A stretch of DNA of 64,000 nt from an uncultured Eubacteriales bacterium (GTDB taxonomy: Bacteria; Bacillota; Clostridia; Oscillospirales; CAG-272), in contig CATKFO010000058.1 of NCBI GenBank assembly GCA_949747515.1, positions 1-64,000 on the forward strand, read 5' to 3'. The translations under genes were made by a program, and so were the position numbers. Position 1 is the stretch's first letter, and each line of letters begins with the position of its first letter. Below are positions 1 to 11,519 of the stretch, one piece after another. The notes beneath the pieces are model-generated. The model was given only the letters and a program-made list of their open reading frames with translations, was not told where the DNA came from and did no database searches.

Positions 1-110
1 CGCCGCATGTAATCTGTCGATCACCTATTGCCTATCACCTATCGATTGTCCTACGATGTCAAATCTCCGGCTGTTTTTCTTTTTCAGTTTTTCGCGCGAG
101 TTTTTCTCAA

Positions 111-168
111 GCGACCGTTTCTACGGAGGCGCAAAACCCCCCCCCCCGAAACGGTCGTTTTTTGTTTT
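111..168 (+). terminator. Rho-independent terminator with C-rich loop
   Basis: The arms at 111-120 and 149-158 pair over about 10 bp, and a T-rich tail follows on the plus strand. It would end a plus-strand transcript entering from the left of the window. The loop contains a run of 11 C (137-147). Confidence 0.65.
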
Positions 169-231
169 GCATGACGTCAAAGCCCATTAAAACAGGCTTT
201 TTATTTTATACTCGGACTTATACTAATGCAA

Positions 232-696
232 TTAGTTTAGTTTTGTTCCGCATTGAGTGCAGAAAGACGTTCCCGCCTTTACTTCCGCTCCGCATCCGGG
301 ACAAAGTTTTTTCTCAGAAGCCTCAGTCGCGGGGGATTCCTGCTTTGGAACCGGTTTTCCGCACCCGGAGCAAAAAGCTACTCCAGCGGGAATTTCTTTA
401 CCGCATTCGGGGCACGTCTGCACTCCCTTAATATCGAGAATCTGACGGCGCATATCTGCGACGGCTTTTTCAGACGCTTTTACCGCCGCGATTTTGTCTG
501 CGAATACAGGTTCCGCGTCTTCTTCGTGCAGGGATGCGTACAGTCTTCCTATCTCGTTGTAAATACTATTTATTTTCTTTTCTTCTTCAGAAATGGAGGA
601 GTTGATTTTTACTACCTCCGTCATGTCCTTCGTCTTTTGAACGGCGTTCTGCCCCGCCTGTGATATCTTCTTGCCGATATCGTCGAAAAATGCCAT
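232..696 (-). CDS. Double zinc-ribbon protein with N-terminal helical region
   Basis: This is a 154-aa cytoplasmic protein of unknown function. Residues 1-90 look helical and charged, and coiled-coil is likely. The C-terminal part has two zinc ribbons, CPECGKEIPAGVAFCSGCG and CPGCGAEVKAGTSFCTQCG, each with two CxxC knuckles, giving eight Cys for two structural Zn ions. Such 'zinc-ribbon domain-containing' proteins are common in Clostridia and usually lack an assigned role. A GGCGAG ribosome-binding site lies just before the ATG at 696. It is the last gene of the leftward series starting at dnaA. No membrane segment or signal peptide is visible, so an adaptor or scaffold role is only a guess. 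Confidence 0.85.
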   Translation of the reverse strand: MAFFDDIGKKISQAGQNAVQKTKDMTEVVKINSSISEEEKKINSIYNEIGRLYASLHEEDAEPVFADKIAAVKASEKAVADMRRQILDIKGVQTCPECGKEIPAGVAFCSGCGKPVPKQESPATEASEKKLCPGCGAEVKAGTSFCTQCGTKLN

Positions 697-835
697 AGAG
701 CTCGCCTCCTCATATTTTAACGCGTCGTCGTTACGCGTGCGTTATCGTATATTTTTATTATACAGCATACGAGGCTCTAAAGTCAACCGTTTTTTTTATG
801 TTGGAATAAAATATTCCCGCGACGAGCCGAAAAAC

Positions 836-2419
836 TTATCTTCCCCAATATTTTTCAAGCGAACGCATCTGAATCGCTTCCATAACGTGCTTTTTTTCTA
901 TTGGCGCGGGTTCGTCGGGGCGTCCTCCCGACGCGGCGTGAGAAACGTCGGCCACGGTGCGGGCGACCTTCAATATTCTGTCGTAAGCGCGGGCCGACAA
1001 ATTCATTTGACTGAACGCGGTCTCGATCAGCTTAAAGCATCCGTCGTCAAGACGGCAGTCTCGGCGTATATCTTCCGCGCTCATGGCGGAGTTGCTTTTC
1101 GTCTTCCAATCCTTATATCCGGCCGCCTTAAAGCGCAGACGCGACGCTTCTCTCGCGGCCTCCACCCTCTCGCGGATAGCCGCCGAGCTTTCACCGGGAG
1201 CCGTATCCGAAAGCTCGGAAAAATCAAGCTCCGGCATTTCTATCTGAATATCTATGCGGTCGAGCATGGGGCCGCTTAGCCTAGACAAATATTGATTCAC
1301 GTCGGACCGTGTGCAGGAGCATTTGCCTCTTTTGCTTCCGTAATATCCGCATCGGCATGGATTCATGGCGCACGCCAGCATAAACTTCGACGGAAAAGTA
1401 GCTCGTCCGGCAGCTCTCGTGATAGTAACCTCTCCGTCCTCTAGTGGAGCGCGAAGAGCCTCCATAGCGTTTTTTGTAAACTCCGGAAATTCGTCTAGGA
1501 ACAAAACTCCCCCGTGAGCCAGCGATATTTCCCCTGGAATAGGAGTCCGGCCGCCGCCTACGAGAGCCGCTATGGACAACGAGTGATGAGGCGCGCGAAA
1601 AGGGCGGTTTTTGATTATGCCGTCGTCACAATTCAGTATTCCCGCCGCCGAATGGATTTTCGTAGTAGTTACGGCCTCGTCGAAGGTAAGCCGCGGCAAT
1701 ATGGTCGGTATCCTTTTAGCTATCATGGATTTACCAGAACCGGGCGGACCGATAAGCAGAATATTATGTCCTCCGGCGGCCGCTATTTCAACGGCTCTTT
1801 TCGCGCGGGACTGGCCTTTTATTTCCGAAAAATCGCCCGAAGCAAGGGTTGAATCTCCCGTTATTATATCCTCCGGTCGTTTCGTAACGGGCGATATCTC
1901 GGCTTTTCCTCTTAAATGAGCGACAAGCTCCGATACGCTGCGTACGCCGTATACCCGCGCGCCATCTCCGGCGGCGGCCGAAGCTTCTCTAAGGTTGGAG
2001 TAAGGCACGAAAATATCTCTTTTCCCATTCTCCGCGGCCGCGATAGCCATACTGAGAACTCCTTTTACCGGCCTAACCTCTCCGGTAAACGAAAGCTCTC
2101 CGATAAAGCACTTTTCAGCCAAAGCCGCGTCGGGGATCAGCGAAGCGCAGCGGCAAACGGCGGCGAAAATGCCGAGATCAAGCGCGGAACCTTCTTTTTT
2201 CCGGTCTGCCGGAGCAAGATTCACCGTGATGCTCATATCAGGAATTTCCGCCCCCAACGAGCGTAATGCAGTCGTAACCCTTTTTTCGGATTCCTTTACC
2301 GTAAGGTCGGGCAATCCGACGATTTTGAAGTCGGGTATGTCTCGATTGCCGTCGCATTCAATATCGATTATAAACGCGTCGATACCAAATAAAGCGGCGG
2401 AATAGGTCACGGCCAGCAT
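836..2419 (-). CDS. YifB/ComM family Mg-chelatase-like AAA+ ATPase
   Basis: This 527-aa protein has full family length (about 500-510 aa). The N-terminal third is the ChlI-like Lon-protease-fold domain (SMTVNLAPAD-type segment near residue 65-75). The central AAA+ domain carries Walker A GPPGSGKSMIAKR (about residue 224) and Walker B LFLDEFPEF (about 305). The CNPCRCGYYG...CSC cysteine cluster and the LSGPMLDRIDI sensor segment are typical of YifB/ComM. In naturally competent bacteria ComM is a hexameric helicase that promotes branch migration during integration of transforming DNA. In Clostridia the role is less clear. It follows the M42-like gene by about 115 bp on the same strand. Confidence 0.93.
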   Translation of the reverse strand: MLAVTYSAALFGIDAFIIDIECDGNRDIPDFKIVGLPDLTVKESEKRVTTALRSLGAEIPDMSITVNLAPADRKKEGSALDLGIFAAVCRCASLIPDAALAEKCFIGELSFTGEVRPVKGVLSMAIAAAENGKRDIFVPYSNLREASAAAGDGARVYGVRSVSELVAHLRGKAEISPVTKRPEDIITGDSTLASGDFSEIKGQSRAKRAVEIAAAGGHNILLIGPPGSGKSMIAKRIPTILPRLTFDEAVTTTKIHSAAGILNCDDGIIKNRPFRAPHHSLSIAALVGGGRTPIPGEISLAHGGVLFLDEFPEFTKNAMEALRAPLEDGEVTITRAAGRATFPSKFMLACAMNPCRCGYYGSKRGKCSCTRSDVNQYLSRLSGPMLDRIDIQIEMPELDFSELSDTAPGESSAAIRERVEAAREASRLRFKAAGYKDWKTKSNSAMSAEDIRRDCRLDDGCFKLIETAFSQMNLSARAYDRILKVARTVADVSHAASGGRPDEPAPIEKKHVMEAIQMRSLEKYWGR

Positions 2420-2533
2420 AATTTTACGACCCTGCCTTTACTTAAAATTTATTTTTCCGCGTATTTATAAAATCACCCGCGGCTGTATTCATGTATCAAA
2501 CAGAAGAATTTACTGATAGCTATCGTATATTTA

Positions 2534-3517
2534 TCATAATCTGCGGCAAAATAGCTCCGCCAGACGCGCGGCGGCGAGCATGTCGCTTTCAGCTATCGTT
2601 TCGCTTACCGTGCGGCGGCGTGAAACGGGGAGATCAAGCTCGGCCGTAGGCGTTCCTTCGCCCTCCGCCTGTATCAGTCTTCCCGGCGCGTCCCCCGATG
2701 CGGAAACGGATATATTATGCTTAATTTCTTCTTTTTCAGCCAGGTTTCTCAATTCTTCTGTGAGAACCTGATCGGCGACGAAATATTTTCTCTGTACGAC
2801 GACGGATACTCCGTCTCCCGGCTTCGCCTCTTCGTTGTAATCGATCGCCAGAGCCTCGTCCGGACGTATGTTTGCGGCCGCCGTTCCCGCCATGCGGTAG
2901 TTATTGTGTCCTTCAACTGATAGAACAATATAAACGTCGCTTTCCGGACGATTTTTCATGAGAGCTTCCGCGCATTTTATAAGAACCGCGGCTCCTGCTC
3001 TTCCGTCTAATGGATATCCGCAGAACAAACGCGAATTTTTTTCACCGTCTCCCAGCTCTGTCATATGTGGAACCGGCGATATAAAATCGCCCGCTTTAAC
3101 AAGGCGTTCCGCCGACTCTTTATCCGCCGCGCCTACGTCGAGAGCGTATGAGAGACAGTCGTCCGTCAAGTTCGCCGACGAGCCTCCGTCCGGAGTAATT
3201 ATTCCGCGAACTCCGTTCTCAGTCGTGGCCTCCGTATAAGCGGCGCTTTTCAAAGAAAAGTTTCCCGTAGGTCCAAAGCGAACTAATCCGTTTTCTTCTA
3301 TGCCCGTCGCTACGAATCCGGCTCCGTCCATGTGCGTCTGGAGCATTATCTTTTTCTTGTCTCCGCCCGCCCCGCGCACGAGACCCACGAAGTTGCCGGC
3401 GCGGTCTCGTTTTACTTCGTCGACTGCGGAAGAGAGCGCCGTGAGAAGGGCTCCGTCCCGGCTTTCGCGGCCGGTAACCCGGAAGTCGTATACAATAGAG
3501 CTGAGAATAGAATTCAT
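2534..3517 (-). CDS. M42 aminopeptidase-like protein, probably catalytically eroded
   Basis: This 327-aa protein belongs to the M42 glutamyl/deblocking aminopeptidase fold, slightly short for the family (about 340-360 aa). The first metal-ligand segment is present as QTHMDGAGF, and the second as GYPLDGRAGAAV. The usual catalytic Glu-Glu segment (QEEVGLRG-like) reads SVEGHNNYRMAG. The C-terminal His that normally ligates metal (in an MHS/IHT context) is replaced by LPVSRRRTVSE. I therefore infer loss or strong reduction of peptidase activity, leaving a structural or binding role. It lies between parE and the YifB gene, all on the minus strand. The window also has an intact double M42 protein at 51.8-53.9 kb. 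Confidence 0.75.
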   Translation of the reverse strand: MNSILSSIVYDFRVTGRESRDGALLTALSSAVDEVKRDRAGNFVGLVRGAGGDKKKIMLQTHMDGAGFVATGIEENGLVRFGPTGNFSLKSAAYTEATTENGVRGIITPDGGSSANLTDDCLSYALDVGAADKESAERLVKAGDFISPVPHMTELGDGEKNSRLFCGYPLDGRAGAAVLIKCAEALMKNRPESDVYIVLSVEGHNNYRMAGTAAANIRPDEALAIDYNEEAKPGDGVSVVVQRKYFVADQVLTEELRNLAEKEEIKHNISVSASGDAPGRLIQAEGEGTPTAELDLPVSRRRTVSETIAESDMLAAARLAELFCRRL

Positions 3518-3717
3518 GAAAGCTATTCCTTTCTTTTGGATTAGAATATATATCGCATCCGTCGCGGGTACTTTTTTACTCAGGCGGTCTTTGCTTTATT
3601 TACTGAGAACTTTAGCCATATTTTCGTCCTGTGTTCATCGTGTCATATCAGACTTTTTAGCCAAAAAGCTAAGCCTCCGTAGGAGTCGTACTCTTTCGCC
3701 AGAGTACGCGTCCGTTC

Positions 3718-5790
3718 TCAGTATGCGTCTATGTCGGACATATATTCCATGCCGTGAAGAGCTATAAACGCCTTGCGCTCCGGAAGGTCGTCGCCGAGAA
3801 GCGTTTCGAATATATAAGCCGTCTTCTCCGCGTCCGCTTTCGTTACGCGTATAAGTCTGCGGGTCTCCGGATTCATCGTGGTGCGCCACATCATATCCGG
3901 CTCGTTTTCGCCAAGTCCCTTCGATCTTTGAAGAGTATATTTTTTCTTCTTTGCTTCAAGCTCCCCAATAATCGAAGCCTTCTCCGGTTCGTTATATGCG
4001 AAAAGAGTTTCTTCCTTCGTCGTTATCTCGTACAGAGGAGATTCGGCGATATACACCTTTCCCTCGTCTATAAGCGTAGGAAGGAGCCTGTAAAACATAG
4101 TCAGTATCAGCGCCCGTATCTGAAAACCGTCCTCGTCCGCGTCTGTGCATATAATTATTTTCGCCCATTTAAGCGCGGACATATCGAAGGGAACTATATT
4201 TCCTTTAACTTTACCTTTTATCTCTACTCCGCAGCCTAAAAGTTTTATAAGGTCTACGATTATATCGTTTTTGAATATCTTGTCGTACGTCGCCTTCAGA
4301 CAGTTCAGTGTTTTTCCTCTTACGGGTATGATCGCCTGAAATTCGGCGTTCCTTCCCAGCTTACACGACGTAAGCGCAGAGTCTCCCTCGACGATATAAA
4401 GCTCTCTTCTCTCCGTATCCTTAGACCGGCATGAAACGAATTTATCTATCCGGTTGGTCATATCAGTCCCTGTTCCGGACAGCTTTTTTTTCAGATCGAG
4501 CCGGGCGGATTCCGCGCTCTCCCGGGATCGTTTGTTTATCAGAACCTGGGTCGCTATTCTGTCCGCGTCCGCGGGATTTTCAAGAAAGAATATTTCAAGC
4601 TGTTCTTTCATAAAAGCGGACATGGCGTCGGCGATAAATTTATTCGTTATGGATTTTTTTGTCTGGTTTTCATACGAGGTTTGAGTCGAAAACGAATTTG
4701 TTACTAAAATTATGCAGTCCTCGATATCGGCAAAAGTGATTTTTGATTCGTTTTTATTATATTTTACTTTAGACTGCGATCCAGAGGCCGCGGATTTTAT
4801 ATATCTGTCTATAGCGTAAACGAAAGCCGTTTTTACCGCTCTCTCGGGAGAACCGCCGTGTTCGAGATAGCTGGAGTTATGATAATATTCGAGGGCCTGC
4901 ACCTTTTTGGACATGCAGAATGCGATATCGCATTTAAGCTTGTATTCCGGCTTGTCTTCTCTGTCTCGTCCCTTGGTTTCGAGCTTCCAAAGAGCGATTT
5001 TAGTTTCCGCGGTGTCTCCGGCTATTTCTGAAATATAGTCTACTATGCCCTGTTCGTAATAATATTCGTGCTCTTCGAATTTTCCGCTTCCCGAGACTCC
5101 GTTTTCGTCTTCGCTTCTTTCTTCCCACCGGAATTTAAACCGTATTCCCGTATTGACGACGGCCTGCCGTCTGAGCATATCCGTATAATACTCCTTAGGA
5201 ATATTTACGTCGGTGAATACTTCTATATCGGGTTTCCAGGTCTGAACGGTCCCATGACGGCGTTCCTTTTTATCAAGATCGCGCACTCTCAGCTCGCCGA
5301 CCGGCTCGCCTTTACGGAAATCCATCTCCGACAAACGCTCTCCGTCGTAAGAACGCACTGAAAAATATTCGCTGGAATACTGTGTGGCGCAGGCTCCGAG
5401 TCCGTTAAGTCCCAAAGAATACTCGTACGCTGCTCCGTCGGAGTTATTGTCGTATTTTCCCCCGGCGTATAGCTCGCAGTATACGAGATCCCAGTTATAC
5501 CGCCCTTCGGATTCGTTCCATCCAAGGGGGATGCCTCTTCCGCCGTCCTCTACCCGAATTGAACCGTTTGCAAAAGCCGTGACGGTTATTTCGGAGCCGT
5601 ATCCTTCCCTCGCCTCGTCGACGGAGTTTGACAAAATTTCAAATACGGAATGCTCGCATCCCTCGAGACCGTCGGAACCAAATATAACTCCGGGGCGTTT
5701 ACGGACTCTGTCGGCTCCCTTGAGGGAAGATATGGACTGATCGCCGTATTTCGCCGGCGCGGTTATAGACTTAGCCTGTTTTCTCGCCAT
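3718..5790 (-). CDS. parE: Type IIA topoisomerase ATPase/TOPRIM subunit (ParE-like, Clostridia second GyrB type)
   Basis: This 690-aa protein has the GHKL ATPase domain (VDEAREGYG, VEDGGRGIPLG, YSLGLNGLGA), the transducer domain and a TOPRIM domain (LYIVEGDSAL near residue 450; ICTDADEDGFQIR near 545). The Mg-binding Glu and DxD residues are intact. The QNLCLK-like position reads VRGKTLNCLKA, as in the second GyrB/ParE family of Clostridia and unlike the gyrB product here ([10 protein letters not shown]). It would hydrolyse ATP to drive strand passage with a ParC partner, decatenating sister chromosomes. Normally parC follows directly, but here the next gene is an M42-like protein and no parC is in the window. 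It starts 120 bp after gyrA on the same strand. Confidence 0.88.
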   Translation of the reverse strand: MARKQAKSITAPAKYGDQSISSLKGADRVRKRPGVIFGSDGLEGCEHSVFEILSNSVDEAREGYGSEITVTAFANGSIRVEDGGRGIPLGWNESEGRYNWDLVYCELYAGGKYDNNSDGAAYEYSLGLNGLGACATQYSSEYFSVRSYDGERLSEMDFRKGEPVGELRVRDLDKKERRHGTVQTWKPDIEVFTDVNIPKEYYTDMLRRQAVVNTGIRFKFRWEERSEDENGVSGSGKFEEHEYYYEQGIVDYISEIAGDTAETKIALWKLETKGRDREDKPEYKLKCDIAFCMSKKVQALEYYHNSSYLEHGGSPERAVKTAFVYAIDRYIKSAASGSQSKVKYNKNESKITFADIEDCIILVTNSFSTQTSYENQTKKSITNKFIADAMSAFMKEQLEIFFLENPADADRIATQVLINKRSRESAESARLDLKKKLSGTGTDMTNRIDKFVSCRSKDTERRELYIVEGDSALTSCKLGRNAEFQAIIPVRGKTLNCLKATYDKIFKNDIIVDLIKLLGCGVEIKGKVKGNIVPFDMSALKWAKIIICTDADEDGFQIRALILTMFYRLLPTLIDEGKVYIAESPLYEITTKEETLFAYNEPEKASIIGELEAKKKKYTLQRSKGLGENEPDMMWRTTMNPETRRLIRVTKADAEKTAYIFETLLGDDLPERKAFIALHGMEYMSDIDAY

Positions 5791-5909
5791 ATATAAAATT
5801 CCTTTATTTCTTTTATTAAGCGGTTTTTCTACGACGGGAACGTCTTTTTGAGCGTTTTTTTCACTTCATGCCTACGGAATGGAGTTATTCGCCTGTATTT
5901 ATGCCGAAT

Positions 5910-8498
5910 TTATTTACCGCCGTCGGCGTCCTCGCTGTTTTCAGCCTTTTCCGCGTCGCTCTCCACCGTTACGGTATCGGTATCGGGAGAATTTGTTTCT
6001 TCGACATTCTCTTCGTCGTCTTCCTCGTTTTCCCTCGTAGTAGTAGTGAAATTCATAATTTTTTCGTCCTCGTCGGTACGCATAACGATAACTCCGGATG
6101 CGGTGCGTCCGTATTCCGGTATTCCTTCCGCAGACGTGCGGATTATGGTTCCTCCCGACGTTATGAGGAGAATATCGTCCTCCGAGGTAACGGACGATAT
6201 TCCGATCAGCTTACCGGTCTTTTCGCTGATCTTATAGCAGCACATTCCCTTAATACCGCGTCCCTTGTTCTCAAAAAGTCTCTCGTCTACTCTCTTGCCG
6301 TATCCGCGCTCCGTTATCATAATAAGACGGTGGCTGTCTCTCCATTCTTCGTCGCGGCGTATAGTCACGGCTCCCGCTACTCTGTCTCCCGCTGTCAGCG
6401 AAATGCCCTTGACTCCCCGAGCTACTCTTCCTACCACGGTAACTCTTTCCTCGGCGAATCTCGCCGCAATACCGCTCTCCGTAGCTATCATAACGTCGGT
6501 TTTTCCGTCGGTATGTTCCACGAAAAGAAGCTCGTCGTTATCGTCGAGATTTATAGCGATTTTCCCGCCCTTTCTCTGATAGGAATATTCAGCCAGCTTT
6601 GTTCTCTTAACGACGCCGTTTCTCGTCACCATTATGAGATAGTCCTCGCTCAAATTTTCCGGATTTAGGTCGGCCACGGATACTATGGACGTAATGCTTT
6701 CGCCATCCATCAGCTCCAAAAGATTAACGATATTGGTACCCTTCGCGTTGTAGCTTGCCTCGGGCACCTTATACGCTTTCATAGTATAAACTCGGCCGAG
6801 ATTGGTGAAAAGAATGAGATTGGAGTGCGAATTTGCGGAAATAACGTTCTCTACGTAATCCTCGTCCTTTGTCGCCATACCTCGTCTTCCTCGTCCGCCT
6901 CGTCCCTGCGCGGAATATGAGCTTGCGGGCTGTCTCTTTATATATCCGGAATGAGTAAGCGTTATGACGCACTCGTGACGCTCTATAAGGTCTTCGAGCA
7001 TGATATCGTCGTGATATTCGACTATCTCCGTCCGTCTTTCGTCGCCGTATTTTTCCTTTACTTCGATCAGCTCGTCCCGGATAATGGTCTTGATCCTCTC
7101 CGGATCGGCAAGTATGGCTCTGTATTCGTCGATAGCGGCGTAAAGCTCTTCAAGCTTGTTTACTACCTTCTGCCGCTCCATGCCGGAAAGTCTTCCAAGA
7201 GTCATCGACACGATCGCCTGAGCCTGTTCTTCGGAAAGAGCGAATCTTTCGCTCAGCCTGATTTTAGCCGCCGGGGTGTCCGGCGAAGAGCGGATAATAT
7301 TTATCACTTCGTCGATATTGTCGGCCGCGATCTTGTATCCCTCGTTTATGTGAGCCTCGTGAAGAGCCCTGTCGAGCTCGTGCTGTATACGTCTGCGGGT
7401 TACGTCCTTACGGAAAGAAATATAGTTTCCAAGAACCTGACGGAGAGAAAGCACCTTCGGTTCTCCGTTTACGAGCGCCAGCATATTGATAGCGAAAGTA
7501 TCCTGTAAAGCAGTATATTTATAGAACTGATTCAGTATTACCTGACCGTTGGCGTCCCGGCGGTATTCTACGACTATTCTCATACCCGCTCTGCCGGATT
7601 CGTCTCTTACGTCTGTAACTCCCTCGATTCTCTTTTCTCTTACCTGATCCGCCATGGACTTTATAAGCTCGCTTTTATTTACGGCGTAAGGAATTTCGGT
7701 AATGATAATGCGGCGGTGTTCTTCGTCCACCTCTGCTTTGGCTCTGACCATTACTTTTCCGCGTCCAGTAGAATAAGCTTCGTAAATTCCCCGGGTTCCG
7801 AATACCGTCGCCTTTGTCGGAAAGTCGGGACCCTTGATATATCTCATAAGATCGGTAACTCCCGCTTCGGGATTGTCCATAAGATATATAGCGCCGTCGA
7901 TAACCTCTCCGAGATTGTGCGGAGGAATGTTAGTCGCCATACCCACCGCTATGCCGACGGCTCCGTTAACAAGCAGATTAGGAAACTTAGACGGAAGCAC
8001 GGTGGGCTCCTTACGGCTGTTGTCGAAGTTAGGAATCCAGTCCACAACGTCTTTTTCGATGTCCGCCATGATCTCGTTTGAAATTTTAGACAGTCTGGCC
8101 TCGGTATAACGATACGCCGCCGCTCCGTCTCCGTCGACGGAACCAAAGTTACCGTGACCTTGAACCAGAGGATAACGATATGAAAAATCCTGAGCCATGC
8201 GAACCATAGTTCCGTAAACGGCCGAGTCACCGTGAGGATGATAACGTCCTAGCACGTTACCGACCGTAGTCGCCGATTTTCGGAACGGCTTGTCGGAGGG
8301 AAGATTATCCTCGTACATAGCGTACATAATACGCCGCTGTCCCGGTTTCATTCCGTCTCTTACGTCCGGCAGCGCTCTGGCCACGATAACAGACATGGAG
8401 TATTCAAGAAACGCTTTCTGCACGCGCTTCTCCATATTTATTGGTACTATAGTTTGGTCTGGAAATTCTATGTTATCGTTTTTATGTGATACTGCCAT
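5910..8498 (-). CDS. gyrA: DNA gyrase subunit A
   Basis: This is the 862-aa breakage-reunion subunit of gyrase. Catalytic Tyr131 lies in AYRYTEARL. The quinolone-resistance region is [17 protein letters not shown], where the residue equivalent to E. coli Asp87 is Gly96 while the Ser83 equivalent (Ser92) is kept. The C-terminal half has the six-bladed pinwheel with a GyrA-box-like [10 protein letters not shown] (about residue 540), supporting gyrase rather than Topo IV. The tail is acidic ([11 protein letters not shown]) and probably disordered. gyrB lies upstream, but the two are separated by 348 bp holding a decayed copy of the dispersed repeat, so co-transcription is less certain than usual. 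Confidence 0.97.
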   Translation of the reverse strand: MAVSHKNDNIEFPDQTIVPINMEKRVQKAFLEYSMSVIVARALPDVRDGMKPGQRRIMYAMYEDNLPSDKPFRKSATTVGNVLGRYHPHGDSAVYGTMVRMAQDFSYRYPLVQGHGNFGSVDGDGAAAYRYTEARLSKISNEIMADIEKDVVDWIPNFDNSRKEPTVLPSKFPNLLVNGAVGIAVGMATNIPPHNLGEVIDGAIYLMDNPEAGVTDLMRYIKGPDFPTKATVFGTRGIYEAYSTGRGKVMVRAKAEVDEEHRRIIITEIPYAVNKSELIKSMADQVREKRIEGVTDVRDESGRAGMRIVVEYRRDANGQVILNQFYKYTALQDTFAINMLALVNGEPKVLSLRQVLGNYISFRKDVTRRRIQHELDRALHEAHINEGYKIAADNIDEVINIIRSSPDTPAAKIRLSERFALSEEQAQAIVSMTLGRLSGMERQKVVNKLEELYAAIDEYRAILADPERIKTIIRDELIEVKEKYGDERRTEIVEYHDDIMLEDLIERHECVITLTHSGYIKRQPASSYSAQGRGGRGRRGMATKDEDYVENVISANSHSNLILFTNLGRVYTMKAYKVPEASYNAKGTNIVNLLELMDGESITSIVSVADLNPENLSEDYLIMVTRNGVVKRTKLAEYSYQRKGGKIAINLDDNDELLFVEHTDGKTDVMIATESGIAARFAEERVTVVGRVARGVKGISLTAGDRVAGAVTIRRDEEWRDSHRLIMITERGYGKRVDERLFENKGRGIKGMCCYKISEKTGKLIGISSVTSEDDILLITSGGTIIRTSAEGIPEYGRTASGVIVMRTDEDEKIMNFTTTTRENEEDDEENVEETNSPDTDTVTVESDAEKAENSEDADGGK

Positions 8499-8617
8499 TC
8501 TATCACCATGCCTTTACTTAGTATTGTTTAAAAATATTTTTTCTTCCGGCGGTTTGTATACGTTATACTTTGATATATCCTTTATCAGAAATCGCCTATA
8601 TATTTTGTTTGTCAAAC

Positions 8618-8775
8618 AGTCTTTATAAAGCTTTTTCATGAAAAAACCCGGCCAAAAACTTTCTCGGAGGCGTCAAAGATTTCTCGCGAGATAGATTTGA
8701 ACGCTGAAATTCTATATGCGCGTTGTCTGGCTTCTAAAGCTGCTGAAACGCGGCGATCCTCAAGGGAAAATTGTG
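8618..8775 (+). repeat. Decayed copy of the dispersed repeat (gyrB-gyrA spacer)
   Basis: This stretch fills most of the 348-bp gap between gyrB and gyrA. It begins with an AAGCTTTTTC/GAAAAAA hairpin and has the segment GGCGTCAAAGATTTCTCGCG, nearly identical to the copy at 41.9 kb. It then has a weak match to the repeat core (CTGAAACGCGGCGATCCT). No open frame of note. The remaining spacer (8499-8617) shows nothing recognisable. Confidence 0.45.
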
Positions 8776-8846
8776 TTTTTTTTAATACAGAACTCTCGCC
8801 GCCCTCATTCGTACGCTCTCGCTTCTCGCCGGAGACATAACGCGTC

Positions 8847-11039
<2,193 letters not shown>

Positions 11040-11128
11040 TCAAGATTTATTGAGGTTCCCGGCAAAGCCGCTTTTTTTCGGATTCTCCTCGCAGCCCGCC
11101 CGGATAATTTTTTATTTAGCCTGCAAAT

Positions 11129-11518
11129 TCAGTCGGTCTTTTTAAGAGACGAGCCGTCGTTTGTCAAGTCGTCGCCGCTTATTCGTTTATTCGCTCGTCC
11201 CGCCAGCGAGACGGATGAAATATGAGTCAAAATAACCTCGTCGCCCCGACTTTCGTCCTTGAATCTTCCAGCCGCCGATAAATCATCGCTCTTACGTTTT
11301 TTTCCCCCTACGAACATTCCCGCGGAAATACCGTCGGCCTTTGACTTAAGAACGAAGCTTCGCGGCAAATCGAGCGCTGCTGAATCGCATCTGCCGTCCT
11401 TCTCCGCTTTCTTCAAAAATTCCGCCGTGTCCGCCGGAGTTACGGAACCGTCCAAATCGAAAAATCCGATTACGTCCCAGTCCCTTACCAAACGTCCGTT
11501 TCCTATGTGCACAAGCAT
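11129..11518 (-). CDS. remB: RemB/YaaB-like DUF370 protein with extended C-terminus
   Basis: The first about 85 residues match the DUF370 (RemA/RemB) family: MLVHIGNGRLVRDWDVIGFF, the TAEFLKK helix and the SFVLK strand, like B. subtilis YaaB (RemB). RemA relatives are DNA-binding regulators of matrix genes and RemB is a related small protein of less clear role. At 129 aa this copy is longer than the usual 80-90, with a charged, probably disordered tail after about residue 90. It begins one base after the dnaN stop, so translational coupling to dnaN is likely. recF and the S4-domain yaaA gene, usually between dnaN and remB, are missing. Confidence 0.85.
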   Translation of the reverse strand: MLVHIGNGRLVRDWDVIGFFDLDGSVTPADTAEFLKKAEKDGRCDSAALDLPRSFVLKSKADGISAGMFVGGKKRKSDDLSAAGRFKDESRGDEVILTHISSVSLAGRANKRISGDDLTNDGSSLKKTD

Positions 11519-11519
11519 A

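Noticed and set aside
179-207. Terminator of the zinc-ribbon gene (AAAGCC/GGCTTT)
   Set aside because: Only six base pairs and no T-tract on the minus strand, so it is too weak to support.
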